Assembly: GCF_023278185.1 (NCBI RefSeq)
Contig: NZ_CP066356.1
Span: forward strand, 3,712,001 to 3,776,000
Length of the DNA: 64,000 nt
Source of the DNA: Bradyrhizobium elkanii USDA 76
Lineage (GTDB): Bacteria > Pseudomonadota > Alphaproteobacteria > Rhizobiales > Xanthobacteraceae
Direction: 5' to 3'
Shown: piece by piece, positions 17,621 to 26,464 of the stretch
Numbering within the stretch: the stretch's first letter is position 1
Layout: each line of letters begins with the position of its first letter
Notes under the pieces: generated by a model
The model's database searches: none
What the model was told of the DNA's origin: nothing
The model's input: the letters and a program-made list of their open reading frames with translations, nothing else
Program-made: the position numbers and the translations under genes

Positions 17621-17738
17621 TGCGAAAGCAGGGACCCATACGCCGCGGCTTGTGTTGTTGAAGTGACTCGTTGTTCCACCGTCGCAAGACAATCAGCGTT
17701 TGGGGTAATGGATCCCTGCTTTCGCAGGGACGACGCAT
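17621..17738. repeat. Family C hairpin repeat, right half and inverted partner
   Basis: Begins with the second copy of TGCGAAAGCA, continues GGGACCCATACGCCGCGG, and ends with the inverted hairpin ATCCCTGCTTTCGCAGGGACGACGC. Before the IS entered, two GAAA/TTTC hairpins in opposite orientation flanked about 75 bases. The remaining bases to 17917 hold no convincing gene; a stretch CTCTGATTACAGAGGGCGAAGGGAAAGCC looks like another Bradyrhizobium repeat. Confidence 0.7.
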
Positions 17739-17917
17739 GTGTTGCGCGGCCGGTGAGTCACACATCCGCATTCTCGCGACGCGCTTCGCCCGAGCTTTGC
17801 TCGTCGTTTCGCCGCTCTGATTACAGAGGGCGAAGGGAAAGCCGAGTGCCGACCACAGGCGCGGTGTGGCGCGGATGGCGTGATATCTGCCTTCACAATC
17901 CAGTAGGCGGCATCTCG

Positions 17918-18763
17918 CTAGGCTGACGCCGACACGAGCCACAGACCCACATGCAGGTCGCGCCCATCGGCTCCGATGCTTGCGGCGAGCGCGTTGCGTA
18001 CCGCTTCCATGGCGCGGCGACGTTGATCGTCCGTGGCATTCTCGAGCAGTGCAGGCAGCGGGCCGGCCTGGGTGATGAAGGCCATGCTTTGCGCGATGTC
18101 GCCGCCATGGATCGGCACGTCGGTGGCCTTGAGCGTAATCTCGTGAAACCCCGCCTCGGTCAGGATACCGCGAACGCGCTCCTCGCGCGCGAACGAAAAC
18201 ATCCCGGGCGCCAATGGATCGAGCGGCGGCTGAGGCGGCACGTGCGGTCGTGCCGCCTCGATCGGCACGCGAAACCACGGCGACTCCGGCATGGTGCGAA
18301 AACAGACGAACACCAGCCGCCCGCCGGCTTTCATTCCGCTGCGGATGTTGGTGAAGGCCTTGATCGGGTCATCGAAGAACATCAGGCCAAAACGCGAATA
18401 CACCAGATCCGCCCAGCGAGGTTCGAAGCCGTAGATCGTCGCGTCGGCCAGCGCACAAGTCACGTTGCCAAATCCCGTCTCGGCGACACGATGCCTGGCC
18501 AGATCCAGCATCGGGGCCGAGATATCGACACCCAACACGGCACCTGACGGACCAACAATCCTGGCGAACGCCAACAGTGTGTCACCGGTGCCGCATCCGA
18601 TATCGATTACACGCTCACCCCGCTTTGCCGCCGCAGCACCCAAGCTGACGCTGGTGACCGACGTGAAGACATCGCTGATCACCGCTTGCTGCGAAACCCA
18701 TGAGTGCCCCATGGTGCTGTTCCAAAACTCTGCTCCCCGGGGGTTTGCGGTAGGCGTCTGCAT
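17918..18763 (-). CDS. Class I SAM-dependent methyltransferase
   Basis: A 281-residue protein with the Rossmann-type SAM site RVIDIGCGTGDTL, the acidic end of strand 2 in VLGVDIS, and SRFGLMFFDDP after strand 4, the pattern of UbiE/Methyltransf_11 proteins. The start at 18763 (MQTPTANPRG) follows AGGAG with good spacing; the longer frame to 18865 lacks a ribosome site. The substrate is not evident and there is no operon partner. It lies beyond the IS, transcribed toward it. Confidence 0.82.
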   Translation of the reverse strand: MQTPTANPRGAEFWNSTMGHSWVSQQAVISDVFTSVTSVSLGAAAAKRGERVIDIGCGTGDTLLAFARIVGPSGAVLGVDISAPMLDLARHRVAETGFGNVTCALADATIYGFEPRWADLVYSRFGLMFFDDPIKAFTNIRSGMKAGGRLVFVCFRTMPESPWFRVPIEAARPHVPPQPPLDPLAPGMFSFAREERVRGILTEAGFHEITLKATDVPIHGGDIAQSMAFITQAGPLPALLENATDDQRRRAMEAVRNALAASIGADGRDLHVGLWLVSASA

Positions 18764-18927
18764 TTGATCAATCTCCTGGTGCTGAAAATCCAACCGAGTG
18801 TCGGCTGAAAACAAACTGCAAAAAATTCCAAATGGAATGCGAACTGCAGCCGACGCGCTTCCCATGTCGGCTTCAGGCCCTCAGGACGTCCTTGCACGAT
18901 CCGCATCTGATCGATGCTGGACGGCGC

Positions 18928-19164
18928 TCAGGTGGTGGAGTCATTGCCGCCGCCCTTCGGCTTGGATATCGGGGGGATGCAGCTGCCGAAACGTGGATCG
19001 AGCGGATCGTAGCGCGACTTCATTCTCGCAACGACGTAGAGCGCCGCCAGTGCGAAGGAGCCGAGCAACAGCAGGCCCCATGCAGGTGGCGGACCTGCAA
19101 TCAAAAGCACTGCTGCCCCAACGAGGGCTGACGCGAAAATGCCCGAAGACAATTTTGCAGCCAT
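18928..19164 (-). CDS. Small two-helix membrane protein, hypothetical
   Basis: 78 residues with two hydrophobic stretches (SSGIFASALVGAAVLLIAG and WGLLLLGSFALAALYVVA), then a basic, Gly/Pro-rich tail RMKSRYDPLDPRFGSC...KGGGNDSTT. I do not recognise a family. A GCGGAG sequence precedes the ATG. It is probably real because hydrophobic periodicity and codon use look coding, but the evidence is thin. Confidence 0.5.
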   Translation of the reverse strand: MAAKLSSGIFASALVGAAVLLIAGPPPAWGLLLLGSFALAALYVVARMKSRYDPLDPRFGSCIPPISKPKGGGNDSTT

Positions 19165-19333
19165 GACCGGCTCCGCAGCTAGCGCAGGGACGGGATACTA
19201 CCCCTGAAATCGTTCTGTTTGTGAGAGGCCGACTGCGACACGCCGGCGCAGATATCTCCACCTGCGCGGTGATTCAGGGCCAGGACTTCGGGACGGATAC
19301 CGTGCAGCTGAATGGAGGTTGAGTTGGCCCGGC

Positions 19334-20026
19334 TCACTTGCTCACTGCCGCGTGGATGGCGCGGCAGTGTTGTACCAGAGCCTCGTGCGAGACCACGAAT
19401 TGCTTCAACGGCGTGTTGATGTCGTAGAAGTAGATGTTGGCCACGAAGCCATAGATGCCGGCATCGACGGTCGTCGGTTTGTCACCATGCACATAGCCTT
19501 GGCTCGGGATCAGGCTCGCCAGTGCGGCGAGATCGGCGAGCCCGCGGGCCATCGCGGCGTCGGGCTCGAAGCGGCCGATGCCCTGATAGTAATAGCGCCG
19601 GGCGTTGAACTCCTTGGCCTTCATCAAGCCGTCATCGGTGAGGCCCGGATGCTCGCGCATGAGCGCATCGCGGAACAGGGGCCGGTAGCGCTCGTCCTGC
19701 CAGCGCGAATAGGACATTACCCAGTAGAGATCGTCGAGCGTCCGCGTGACGAGGAGATTGGTCGTGCGCTGCGCCGGCGTCAGCGCGGCATCAAGCGCCA
19801 CGCCATATTTTCCGGTGACATAGGCGAGGATGGTCTCGCTGTCGCCGACAGTGTCACGGCCGTCGACGATATAGGGCAATTGCTGGCGCGGCGCCTTCGA
19901 CGCATCGAAGATGTGCTCGTGCAGGAACGGCACGCCGGCGAGCTTCAGAAAGGCGAATACCTTCAGGCCATAGCCATTGTTGTCGGCGACGCCGAACAGC
20001 GGCGGATAGGAATAGAGCGTGAGCAT
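19334..20026 (-). CDS. Glutathione S-transferase family protein
   Basis: A 230-residue protein with an N-terminal thioredoxin-like half (LTLYSYPPLFG ... NGYGLKVFAFLKLAGVPF ... QLPYIVDG, then GDSETILAYV, the GST Ser/Glu glutathione-binding block) and an all-helical C-terminal half. The layout resembles the Fax/metaxin-like GST branch. Catalytic residue is not obvious. Alone on its strand; the role is unknown, often stress-linked. Confidence 0.75.
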   Translation of the reverse strand: MLTLYSYPPLFGVADNNGYGLKVFAFLKLAGVPFLHEHIFDASKAPRQQLPYIVDGRDTVGDSETILAYVTGKYGVALDAALTPAQRTTNLLVTRTLDDLYWVMSYSRWQDERYRPLFRDALMREHPGLTDDGLMKAKEFNARRYYYQGIGRFEPDAAMARGLADLAALASLIPSQGYVHGDKPTTVDAGIYGFVANIYFYDINTPLKQFVVSHEALVQHCRAIHAAVSK

Positions 20027-20219
20027 GGCGGCTCGTCACGTTCGAGTGTGACCACAGGCTATCTCAGAATTGGTCAGCTGGAAACGCCAGGTAGTTAAGC
20101 CCGCGTGTTGCGTCGCAGCGCCTGAAACGATTGCCTACAATCCGTAGTTGATGTCTTATTGCAGTCCTCGTCCCGGGTCGGGCGATTTTTAATACAGATA
20201 TTTTCAGGGAGGAATTGCG

Positions 20220-20666
20220 ATGCTGCGGACGTGCTTCTCATGCCTATTCCTGATGGTCTTTTCGTTGTCGGCAATGGCTGCGGACGGTGATTCCAAGCAA
20301 AAGGTCGAAGGGATTGCTTCCGAATATGCGGCGAGCTTCAACAAGCAGGACGGCGCGGGAATTGCCGCGCTGTTCGCGACCGGTGGCATCCACGTGAATC
20401 CCGCGGGGCCGCGCTCCGACATTGCGGAGTTTTATCAAGGTGCCTTCAAGGCCGGGTTCGACCACGAGGAAATCACGGTGGACCAGGCATGGCCGATCGG
20501 CTCGGACATGGCGCTCGCCATCGGCGGGTATCGCATCTCGGGCAAAAACCAAAGCGGCGCGCCTATCGAGACAGGGGGCATCTGGACGGCAACTTACGTG
20601 ACCGAGGGAGGCAAGCTTAAAATTCGCCTGCTGTCGGCGATGCCCAAACCGCCGCCTCCGAAGTAG
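20220..20666 (+). CDS. Exported NTF2-like (DUF4440/SgcJ type) protein
   Basis: 148 residues with a signal peptide (LRTCFSCLFLMVFSLSAMAA). The mature part has the NTF2-like cone fold pattern: VEGIASEYAASFNKQDGAGIAALFATGGIHVNP, then strands AIGGYRISGKNQSG and TGGIWTATYV. Such folds serve as small-molecule binding or isomerase domains; no catalytic set can be picked out. A GGGAGGAATTGCG ribosome site precedes the ATG. Monocistronic. Confidence 0.7.
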   Translation: MLRTCFSCLFLMVFSLSAMAADGDSKQKVEGIASEYAASFNKQDGAGIAALFATGGIHVNPAGPRSDIAEFYQGAFKAGFDHEEITVDQAWPIGSDMALAIGGYRISGKNQSGAPIETGGIWTATYVTEGGKLKIRLLSAMPKPPPPK

Positions 20667-20765
20667 GAGGGGCATCCCCTTGTTCGATCCCGCCGCGCGC
20701 TTCGGCGCGCGGTTTCGACGACGTCTATGGGCGCATTTCGCGCCAGCGGTGCACGCTTCGGACGA

Positions 20766-22004
20766 TCAAGCCTTCGAGATGCCGCCGTCGATCACCGGCC
20801 CCAGGATCTCGTAGCGTTCGCCGCTGAAGCGCACCAGTTGCAACTGCTCGAGCGGATAGTAGTCGGTCGGCGAGGTGTTGACCTTGATGCCTGACAGCAG
20901 GAGGTCGGATTCGAAATCCCTCAGGTTCGCCGCCTGTTTGATGATGCTTTCGGACGAGACATCGTCGCCGCACTGCTTGAGCACCTGAACCATGACCTGG
21001 CTGACGACATAGGCGATCGCGGCGTAGATGTCGTTCTTGGCCGCCGCCGGATCGTATTTGTCGAGAAACGCCCGCCACTTCACCACCGCGGGATCGCTGT
21101 CCCAGGCGGCGTCGACGGGGTCCTTCATGTAGGCGCTCGAGATGATGCCCTTGGAAATGTCGAAGCCCGCGGCCTTCAGCGTCGAGCCAGCGGAGGAGGC
21201 GTTGTTGCCGATATAATGCGTCGGCTGCCAGTTCAGCTCGGCGACCTTCTTGATGCCCTGGGCCGCGAATTTCGGCGTCGTCATGCTCATGAACACGTTG
21301 GCGCCGGCGGATTTGCATCGCACCACCTGGCTGTCGATGGTCGGATCCGACGTCTCATAGGACAACTCCGCCACGATCGACGATGTCCTGCCGCCAAGTC
21401 CGTCCTTGAACCCCTTCAAGACGTCGCGGCCGAAATCGTCGTTCTGGTAGATGATGCCGATCTTGGCATCCGGCTGGGTCGCGAGAACGTGCTGCGCGAA
21501 GGTCCGCCCCTCGATCTGATAGCAGGGCATGAAGCCCATCGTGTACGGGAAGTTCTTGTGGTCGCCGAACTTGGTGGCGCCGGAAGCGATGAACAGATGC
21601 GGGATCTTCTTCTGGTTCATGTATTTCATGATCGCCGCATTGGTCGGCGCACCGAGCGGCGAGAACAGAACGTCGATCTCGTCGCCTTCGACGAGCTTGC
21701 GCGCCTGTTCCACTGTCTTGGCCGGGCTGTAGGCGTCGTCATAGGTGATGTATTTGATCATGCGGCCGTTGATGCCGCCTTGCTCGTTGATCATCTTGAA
21801 ATAGCCGCCGGGCGTGCGGCCGATCGACGAATAGACCGCAGCCGGTCCCGAATAGGCGTCGATATTGCCGATGACGATCTCGGTCTTGCCCTCCGTCTTA
21901 CCCTTGGCGACGGCGGGCTTGCCGAGCAGCAGCGTGGCTGACGTGGCGGCAGCGCCCTTGATGAGATGACGGCGGGTTGGCTGGGGTGAACGGGGCCTTG
22001 TCAT
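20766..22004 (-). CDS. Orphan ABC transporter substrate-binding protein, branched-chain amino acid type
   Basis: A 412-residue periplasmic-binding-protein type 1 (Peripla_BP_6) protein. It starts with a twin-arginine-like leader (TRRHLIKGAAATSATLLLGKPAVA). The mature part shows VIGNIDAYSGPAAVYSS, the mid block VLFSPLGAPTNAAIMKYM and YQNDDFGRDVLKGFKDG, typical of LivK-like proteins, whose ligands in rhizobia range from amino acids to aromatic acids. No permease or ATPase gene is beside it, so it either uses a distant transporter or acts as a sensor partner. Confidence 0.85.
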   Translation of the reverse strand: MTRPRSPQPTRRHLIKGAAATSATLLLGKPAVAKGKTEGKTEIVIGNIDAYSGPAAVYSSIGRTPGGYFKMINEQGGINGRMIKYITYDDAYSPAKTVEQARKLVEGDEIDVLFSPLGAPTNAAIMKYMNQKKIPHLFIASGATKFGDHKNFPYTMGFMPCYQIEGRTFAQHVLATQPDAKIGIIYQNDDFGRDVLKGFKDGLGGRTSSIVAELSYETSDPTIDSQVVRCKSAGANVFMSMTTPKFAAQGIKKVAELNWQPTHYIGNNASSAGSTLKAAGFDISKGIISSAYMKDPVDAAWDSDPAVVKWRAFLDKYDPAAAKNDIYAAIAYVVSQVMVQVLKQCGDDVSSESIIKQAANLRDFESDLLLSGIKVNTSPTDYYPLEQLQLVRFSGERYEILGPVIDGGISKA

Positions 22005-22284
22005 TGTATTCCTCCGCTTCTTCTTGTTGGCCGTTTGGCATTATTGGCCGTTTTGGCAGCCTCTGACGGGCATGTCGGCGTGAAGCATTTCATAGTGCCC
22101 AAGCCGGATCAAAACCAGTCTATGAAAGGAGCGCGGTGGAACTTGTGCGCAGTCGCTATCAGCAGAAATATTCGGCAGCCGCCGCGCGGCGTGACGGAAT
22201 GTTTTTCCACCCTCGGTTACCGAAACGCCGCCCCGAATTGCTATACTGCGGCAGATATCGCGGCGATTTCGGCAGGGTGGACCG

Positions 22285-23013
22285 ATGGCGAAAGCACTGG
22301 AAGGCAAGGTAGCGGCCGTGACCGGCGCGGCGTCGGGCATTGGACTGGCGAGCAGCGAGGCGATGCTGGCCGCGGGCGCGCGCGTGGTGATGGTCGACCG
22401 CGACGCCGCCGCGCTGCAGGCGCTCGGGCGCAAGCACGGCGATGCGGCAATCCCGCTGCTGATCGACCTGCTCGATCCCGGCGATTGCGCGACGCTGCTG
22501 CCGAAGGTGCTCGAGAAGGCCGGCCAGCTCGACATCCTGCACGCCAATGCCGGGACCTATGTCGGCGGCGACCTCGTCGATGCCGACACCGCTGCGATCG
22601 ACCGGATGCTGAACCTCAACGTCAACGTCGTGATGAAGAACGTGCACGATGTGCTGCCGCACATGATCGCGCGCGGCACCGGCGACATCATCGTCACGAG
22701 CTCGCTCGCCGCGCATTTCCCGACGCCGTGGGAGCCGGTCTATGCGTCGTCGAAATGGGCGGTCAACTGCTTCGTCCAGACGGTGCGGCGCCAGGTGTTC
22801 AAGCACGGCATCCGCGTCGGCTCGATCTCGCCCGGACCCGTCATCAGCGCGCTGCTGGCGGACTGGCCGCCCGAGAAGCTTGAGGAGGCCAAGGCGGCCG
22901 GAAGCCTGCTGGAGGCCAGCGACGTCGCCGAGGTCGTGATGTTCATGCTGACCCGGCCGCGCGGCATGACGATCCGCGACGTCGTGATGCTGCCAACGAA
23001 TTTCGATTTGTAG
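22285..23013 (+). CDS. SDR-family oxidoreductase
   Basis: A 242-residue short-chain dehydrogenase. Cofactor loop TGAASGIG at residues 13-20, NAG motif (HANAGTY), catalytic Tyr/Lys Y153-A-S-S-K157 and a Ser in VTSSLAAHF. D in MVDRD after strand 2 suggests NAD preference. It resembles ribitol 2-dehydrogenase-type polyol dehydrogenases in the LxNVNVVMKNVHDVLPHM region, but I would not claim the substrate. A possible promoter (TATACT) lies about 40 bases upstream. Followed 111 bases later by the GlcG/HbpS gene on the same strand. Confidence 0.85.
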   Translation: MAKALEGKVAAVTGAASGIGLASSEAMLAAGARVVMVDRDAAALQALGRKHGDAAIPLLIDLLDPGDCATLLPKVLEKAGQLDILHANAGTYVGGDLVDADTAAIDRMLNLNVNVVMKNVHDVLPHMIARGTGDIIVTSSLAAHFPTPWEPVYASSKWAVNCFVQTVRRQVFKHGIRVGSISPGPVISALLADWPPEKLEEAKAAGSLLEASDVAEVVMFMLTRPRGMTIRDVVMLPTNFDL

Positions 23014-23124
23014 GATTTGCGTGCCGCCCGGGCCGAGGCCAAATTTTGTCCGGCGCGGCGGGATTATTCCGCGCCACCCAGTGTTCGAGAGGGCACACAA
23101 CAACAATTCTCAGGGAGGCTTTTC

Positions 23125-23616
23125 ATGCGTCGTTTCAGTCTGGCTTTGTTCTCGTCCGTCACCGTCCTTACCGCCACGCCTGCACTGGCGCAGGCGCCGC
23201 TGGTCGAGAAGAACGTCTCGATGGCAATGTCGCTGGCGATCATGCAGGCGGCGCTCGATCAGTGCACCAAGGACGGCTACAAGGTCTCGGTCGTGATCGT
23301 CGACAAGGGCGGCAATGTCGCGGCGTCGGTGCGTGGCGACGGCACCGGTCCGCACACGATGGAATTCGCGCGGATGAAGGCCTACACCGCGCGCACCCGT
23401 AGCCAGACCTCGCTTGCCACCATGAAGCAGATGGAAGATCCGGCCAACGCCTTCCTGAAGCAGATCCCGAACGTGGTCGGCGTCGGCGGCGGCGTGCCGA
23501 TCAAGGCCGGCAACGAGGTGATCGGCGGCGTCGGTGTCTCGGGCGCACCGGGCGGCGAGAAGGATGAGGTCTGCGCCAATGCCGGCCTTGCGAAGGTGGC
23601 GGACGCGCTGAAGTAG
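23125..23616 (+). CDS. Exported GlcG/HbpS-family protein
   Basis: 163 residues with a signal peptide (RRFSLALFSSVTVLTATPALAQ). The rest is the GlcG/HbpS domain: MSLAIMQAALDQCTKDGYKVSVVIVDKGGNVAAS, then IPNVVGVGGGVPIKAGNEVIGGVGVSGAPGGEKDE, the family's hallmark Gly-rich block. HbpS of Streptomyces binds heme; the function of secreted rhizobial members is unknown. AGGGAGG is well placed before ATG 23125, which fixes the start against an upstream in-frame codon. Possibly co-expressed with the SDR. Confidence 0.85.
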   Translation: MRRFSLALFSSVTVLTATPALAQAPLVEKNVSMAMSLAIMQAALDQCTKDGYKVSVVIVDKGGNVAASVRGDGTGPHTMEFARMKAYTARTRSQTSLATMKQMEDPANAFLKQIPNVVGVGGGVPIKAGNEVIGGVGVSGAPGGEKDEVCANAGLAKVADALK

Positions 23617-23687
23617 CGCGGACACCGCGCCTTCAGCCGAAACATGGGACGAGGGTAGGGGCGCCGCCGGTTGCGGCGTCCTCGGCA

Positions 23688-24353
23688 TTACACGGCGAGA
23701 AGCTGTTGCTCCGCGGCGCTGCCCGCGCGCTTGGGCTTCTTCACCTTCGCCGGCGCGAACAGATTATCGGCGGCGAGGCCCGCGGTGTCGGCAACGGTCG
23801 GATCGCACGACACCATGGCCGCGACGATGGCGCCGTCGATCAGCAGCGCGAGCTGGTGCGCGAGCACGGCCGGCTCGGCCGCGCCCATTTCGCCGGCTAG
23901 CTTCTCGATATGCGCAAGCACCACCTTCTTGTGCTTCAGCGCGATGTTGCGGAACTGCTTGGCGTCCTTGTCGTGCTCGGCGACCGCGTTGATGAAGGGG
24001 CAACCATAGAAGCGCTCCTCGGCGAACCAGGTCTTCAGGGCAGGGAAGATCCGCGACAGCTTGGTCTGCGGATCGCCGCCGCCGGCCTCGATCGCGCCGA
24101 TGAACCATTCGCGCCACTGCCGGCCTTCGCTCTCCAGCACCGCATGCACGAGGTTGGTCTTCGAGCCGAACAGCTTGTAGAGCGTGGTCTTCGCGGTTCC
24201 GGCCTCGTCGATGATCGCATCGATGCCGGTGGCGTTGATGCCGTTCTTGCAGAACAGATGGGTTGCGGCGTTCAGCAGGCGCCCGCGCGCCGATTCATCG
24301 TCGCCGGCGGTGAACGCCGCGGCAGTTTTTTTCTTCGCAAGCGATTTGGCCAT
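23688..24353 (-). CDS. TetR-family transcriptional regulator
   Basis: 221 residues. The N-terminal helix-turn-helix reads ARGRLLNAATHLFCKNGINATGIDAIIDEAGTAKTTLYKLFGSKTNLVHAVL, a canonical TetR DNA-binding domain; the C-terminal ligand domain carries the FYGCPFINAVAEH block found in TetR_C members near redox or aromatic genes. Divergent from the OsmC gene (255 bases between), so it likely controls that gene and itself. A possible operator (24562-24571) lies in the shared region. Start 24353 (MAKSLAKK) is preferred to 24389. Confidence 0.85.
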   Translation of the reverse strand: MAKSLAKKKTAAAFTAGDDESARGRLLNAATHLFCKNGINATGIDAIIDEAGTAKTTLYKLFGSKTNLVHAVLESEGRQWREWFIGAIEAGGGDPQTKLSRIFPALKTWFAEERFYGCPFINAVAEHDKDAKQFRNIALKHKKVVLAHIEKLAGEMGAAEPAVLAHQLALLIDGAIVAAMVSCDPTVADTAGLAADNLFAPAKVKKPKRAGSAAEQQLLAV

Positions 24354-24561
24354 GCGCGGCAGTAAATCGGAGCGCGGCAGAATCATCAAGTCGCATCTTC
24401 ATGCCCCTATCGATGCGCTGAAAATCATCGCGGTCGCGCGGCATTTGCTTGGCGATTGAGCAGGCCGGCACTGATCAATCCGCAGGCAGCTCCGCCTAAG
24501 CGGCTGCGGGATTTCGCCTTTTGATTTGCGGCGGGACTGGCACGCTTCGTGCAGGAAACAG

Positions 24562-24571
24562 ACCGTTCGGT
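24562..24571. promoter_or_regulatory. Possible TetR operator
   Basis: ACCG-TT-CGGT, a short dyad 37 bases before the OsmC start in the divergent region. Arms are only four bases, so the call is tentative. Confidence 0.3.
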
Positions 24572-24608
24572 ATCCTGACCAATTCCATCGCTCCCAGGGA
24601 GAAAACTG

Positions 24609-25151
24609 ATGACCGCTGTCGCCCAGAAAACCGCACTGACCGGCTGCCTCGCGCCGATCGACAGAGGCGGGCTCGAGCAGCTGATTGCCAATGGCAAGGC
24701 CAACCCGAAGGTGATCAAGACCTTGAAGTGCAAGACGGTGGCCGAGGGCAAGTTCCGCCACGCCAACTACATCCGCAACCTCGCGCCCTACATCGTCGAC
24801 GAGCCGCCGGGCCTGCTCGGCGACGACACCGCGCCCAATCCCTCCGAGGCCTCGCTCGCCGCGCTCGGCTCCTGCCTCGCTGTCGGCCTGCACGCCAACG
24901 CCGTGCATCGCGGGTGGGTCGTCAACAAGCTCGAGCTCGAGCTCGAGGGCGATCTCAACATCACCGCGGTGTGGGGCACCGGCGACGTCAGCGAGAAGCC
25001 GGTCGGCTTCACCGACGTCCGCGTCAAGGTCGACATGGAGTGCGAGGGGGTCTCGCAGGCCGAGATCGACGCGCTGGTGGCGCATGTGAAGAAGTGGTCG
25101 CCGGTCGCCAACACCTTCACCCGTCCCGTCAATCTCGAGGTCAGCGCGTAA
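24609..25151 (+). CDS. OsmC family protein
   Basis: 180 residues. The OsmC/Ohr family reduces organic peroxides using two cysteines. C89 in AALGSCLAVG is the expected first Cys. The second is normally in a Cys-Pro stretch near the C-terminus; here the matching place reads KWSPVANT with S164, so a peroxidase with disulfide resolution is unlikely. Some OsmC relatives of this shape have other roles. Ribosome site CAGGGAG. First gene of the run leading to the cyanase cluster and controlled probably by the divergent TetR. Confidence 0.85.
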   Translation: MTAVAQKTALTGCLAPIDRGGLEQLIANGKANPKVIKTLKCKTVAEGKFRHANYIRNLAPYIVDEPPGLLGDDTAPNPSEASLAALGSCLAVGLHANAVHRGWVVNKLELELEGDLNITAVWGTGDVSEKPVGFTDVRVKVDMECEGVSQAEIDALVAHVKKWSPVANTFTRPVNLEVSA

Positions 25152-25187
25152 ACGCCCGACCGGCAATTCAAGGTGCGGAGATCATCC

Positions 25188-26339
25188 ATGGGTTCACTGG
25201 CTTTGTCGCGGGTCGCAGCTCAAGATCCCGCACCGACCATTGCGGACGAGGTTGCCCGCCTTGCCCGTCAGGAGCTGGCGCCGATCGCAGCCGCGGTCGA
25301 TGCCGGCTCGGTCTATCCCGGCGAATTCCTGCACCGGCTCGGCAAGGTCGGCGCCTGGAGCAGCCATGTGCCGCAGGAGGGTCCTGCCGACCTGCGCTGG
25401 GCCATCCAGTCGATGGCCGCGCTCGGCGAGGTCTGCGGCGCCACCGCCTTCATGGCGTGGTGCCAGAACACGCTGGTCTGGTACGTCGCCAACTCCACCA
25501 ACATGAAGCTCGCCGCGCGCTTCGGTGACTGCTTCTCGCGCGGGCGCGTGCTCGGCGGCACCGGGCTCTCCAACCCGATGAAGAGCTTCTTCGGCATCGA
25601 GCGGCTGAAGCTGAAGGGCCGCAAGGTCGAGGGCGGCTACATCGTCCGCGGTGCGTTGCCCTGGGTGTCGAACCTCGGGCCCGGCCATTACTTCGGCACG
25701 ATCTTCGAGCGCGAGGACGAGGGCACCAAGGGCGAGCCGGGCGGCATCGCACGCGGCGAGCCGGCCAGCACCGTGATGTTCCTCGCCGACTGCTCCGATC
25801 CCGCGATCACGCTGACGCCGTGCAAGCCGTTCCTGGCGATGGACGGCACCGGCACCTATGGCGTGCAGTTTCGCGACGTGTTCGTGCCGGACGAACTGAT
25901 CCTGGCCGAGCCGGCTGCGCCGTTCGTCAAGAAAATCCGCGCCGGCTTCATCCTGTTGCAGGCCGGCATGGGTCTTGGGCTGATGAAGGATTGCATCAAC
26001 ATCATGGACGAGGTCCATGCGCCGCTCGGACACGTCAACCGCTATCTGCCGCAACAGCCGCTGCAATTCCGCGAGCTCTATGCCGAGTTCGAGAAGGAGG
26101 CGATGGCGCTGGCAAGCGATCCCTACAATGCCGATGACAGCTACTGGCGCCGCGTCGTCGCACTGCGGCTGCGGATCGGCGATGCCAGCGTCGCATTCGC
26201 ACATGCCGCGATGCTCCATTGCGGCGCGCGCGGCTACCTGATGAGCCACCGCGCCCAGCGCAGGCTGCGCGAGGCCTATTTCGTCGCCATCGTCACGCCC
26301 GCCACCAAGCAGCTGCGCAAGATGCTGGCGGATGGCTGA
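25188..26339 (+). CDS. Acyl-CoA-dehydrogenase-family flavoprotein
   Basis: 383 residues with the acyl-CoA dehydrogenase fold. Visible parts are WCQNTLVWYVANS in the N-terminal helical domain, GGTGLSNPMKSFFG and GGYIVRGALPWVSNLGPGHYF in the middle beta domain, and an all-helical C-terminal domain. Some members of this fold are FMN-dependent monooxygenases (SfnB, DszC) that attack sulfur compounds, and the short form without a clear catalytic Glu fits them at least as well as a true dehydrogenase. ATG 25188 follows GGAG; a GTG at 25173 is an alternative. It lies 36 bases after OsmC. The TGA stop abuts a family A repeat. Confidence 0.78.
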   Translation: MGSLALSRVAAQDPAPTIADEVARLARQELAPIAAAVDAGSVYPGEFLHRLGKVGAWSSHVPQEGPADLRWAIQSMAALGEVCGATAFMAWCQNTLVWYVANSTNMKLAARFGDCFSRGRVLGGTGLSNPMKSFFGIERLKLKGRKVEGGYIVRGALPWVSNLGPGHYFGTIFEREDEGTKGEPGGIARGEPASTVMFLADCSDPAITLTPCKPFLAMDGTGTYGVQFRDVFVPDELILAEPAAPFVKKIRAGFILLQAGMGLGLMKDCINIMDEVHAPLGHVNRYLPQQPLQFRELYAEFEKEAMALASDPYNADDSYWRRVVALRLRIGDASVAFAHAAMLHCGARGYLMSHRAQRRLREAYFVAIVTPATKQLRKMLADG

Positions 26340-26420
26340 AGCATGATCCGGAAAAGTGGAAACCGGTTTTCCCTCGCGACAAACGCGGAACGCGTCTGCG
26401 CGGAGATCATGCTCAAACAA
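26337..26420 (+). repeat. Dispersed repeat, family A, copy 2, at a stop codon
   Basis: Starts directly at the TGA of the flavoprotein gene (TGAAGCATGATCCGG), contains GGAAAA...TTTTCC, and ends GCGGAGATCATGCTCAAAC. Nearly identical to copy 1 except for a middle AAACC and a few bases. Confidence 0.82.
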
Positions 26421-26464
26421 GTTCGGGACCACCACAACTGCAACCATAGACAGGAGAGGCTGCC

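Noticed and set aside
15962..17692. A 576-residue minus-strand frame across the IS
   Set aside because: Shadow of the transposase; it runs over both inverted repeats and has no motifs.
17598..18278. Minus-strand frame with VVPAKAGIH-like text
   Set aside because: The text is typical of translated Bradyrhizobium hairpin repeats, and the frame overlaps the methyltransferase antisense-free start.
22217..22247. TTACCG ... TATACT promoter for the SDR gene
   Set aside because: The spacing of 19 bases and weak -35 do not support a reliable sigma-70 call in such GC-rich DNA.
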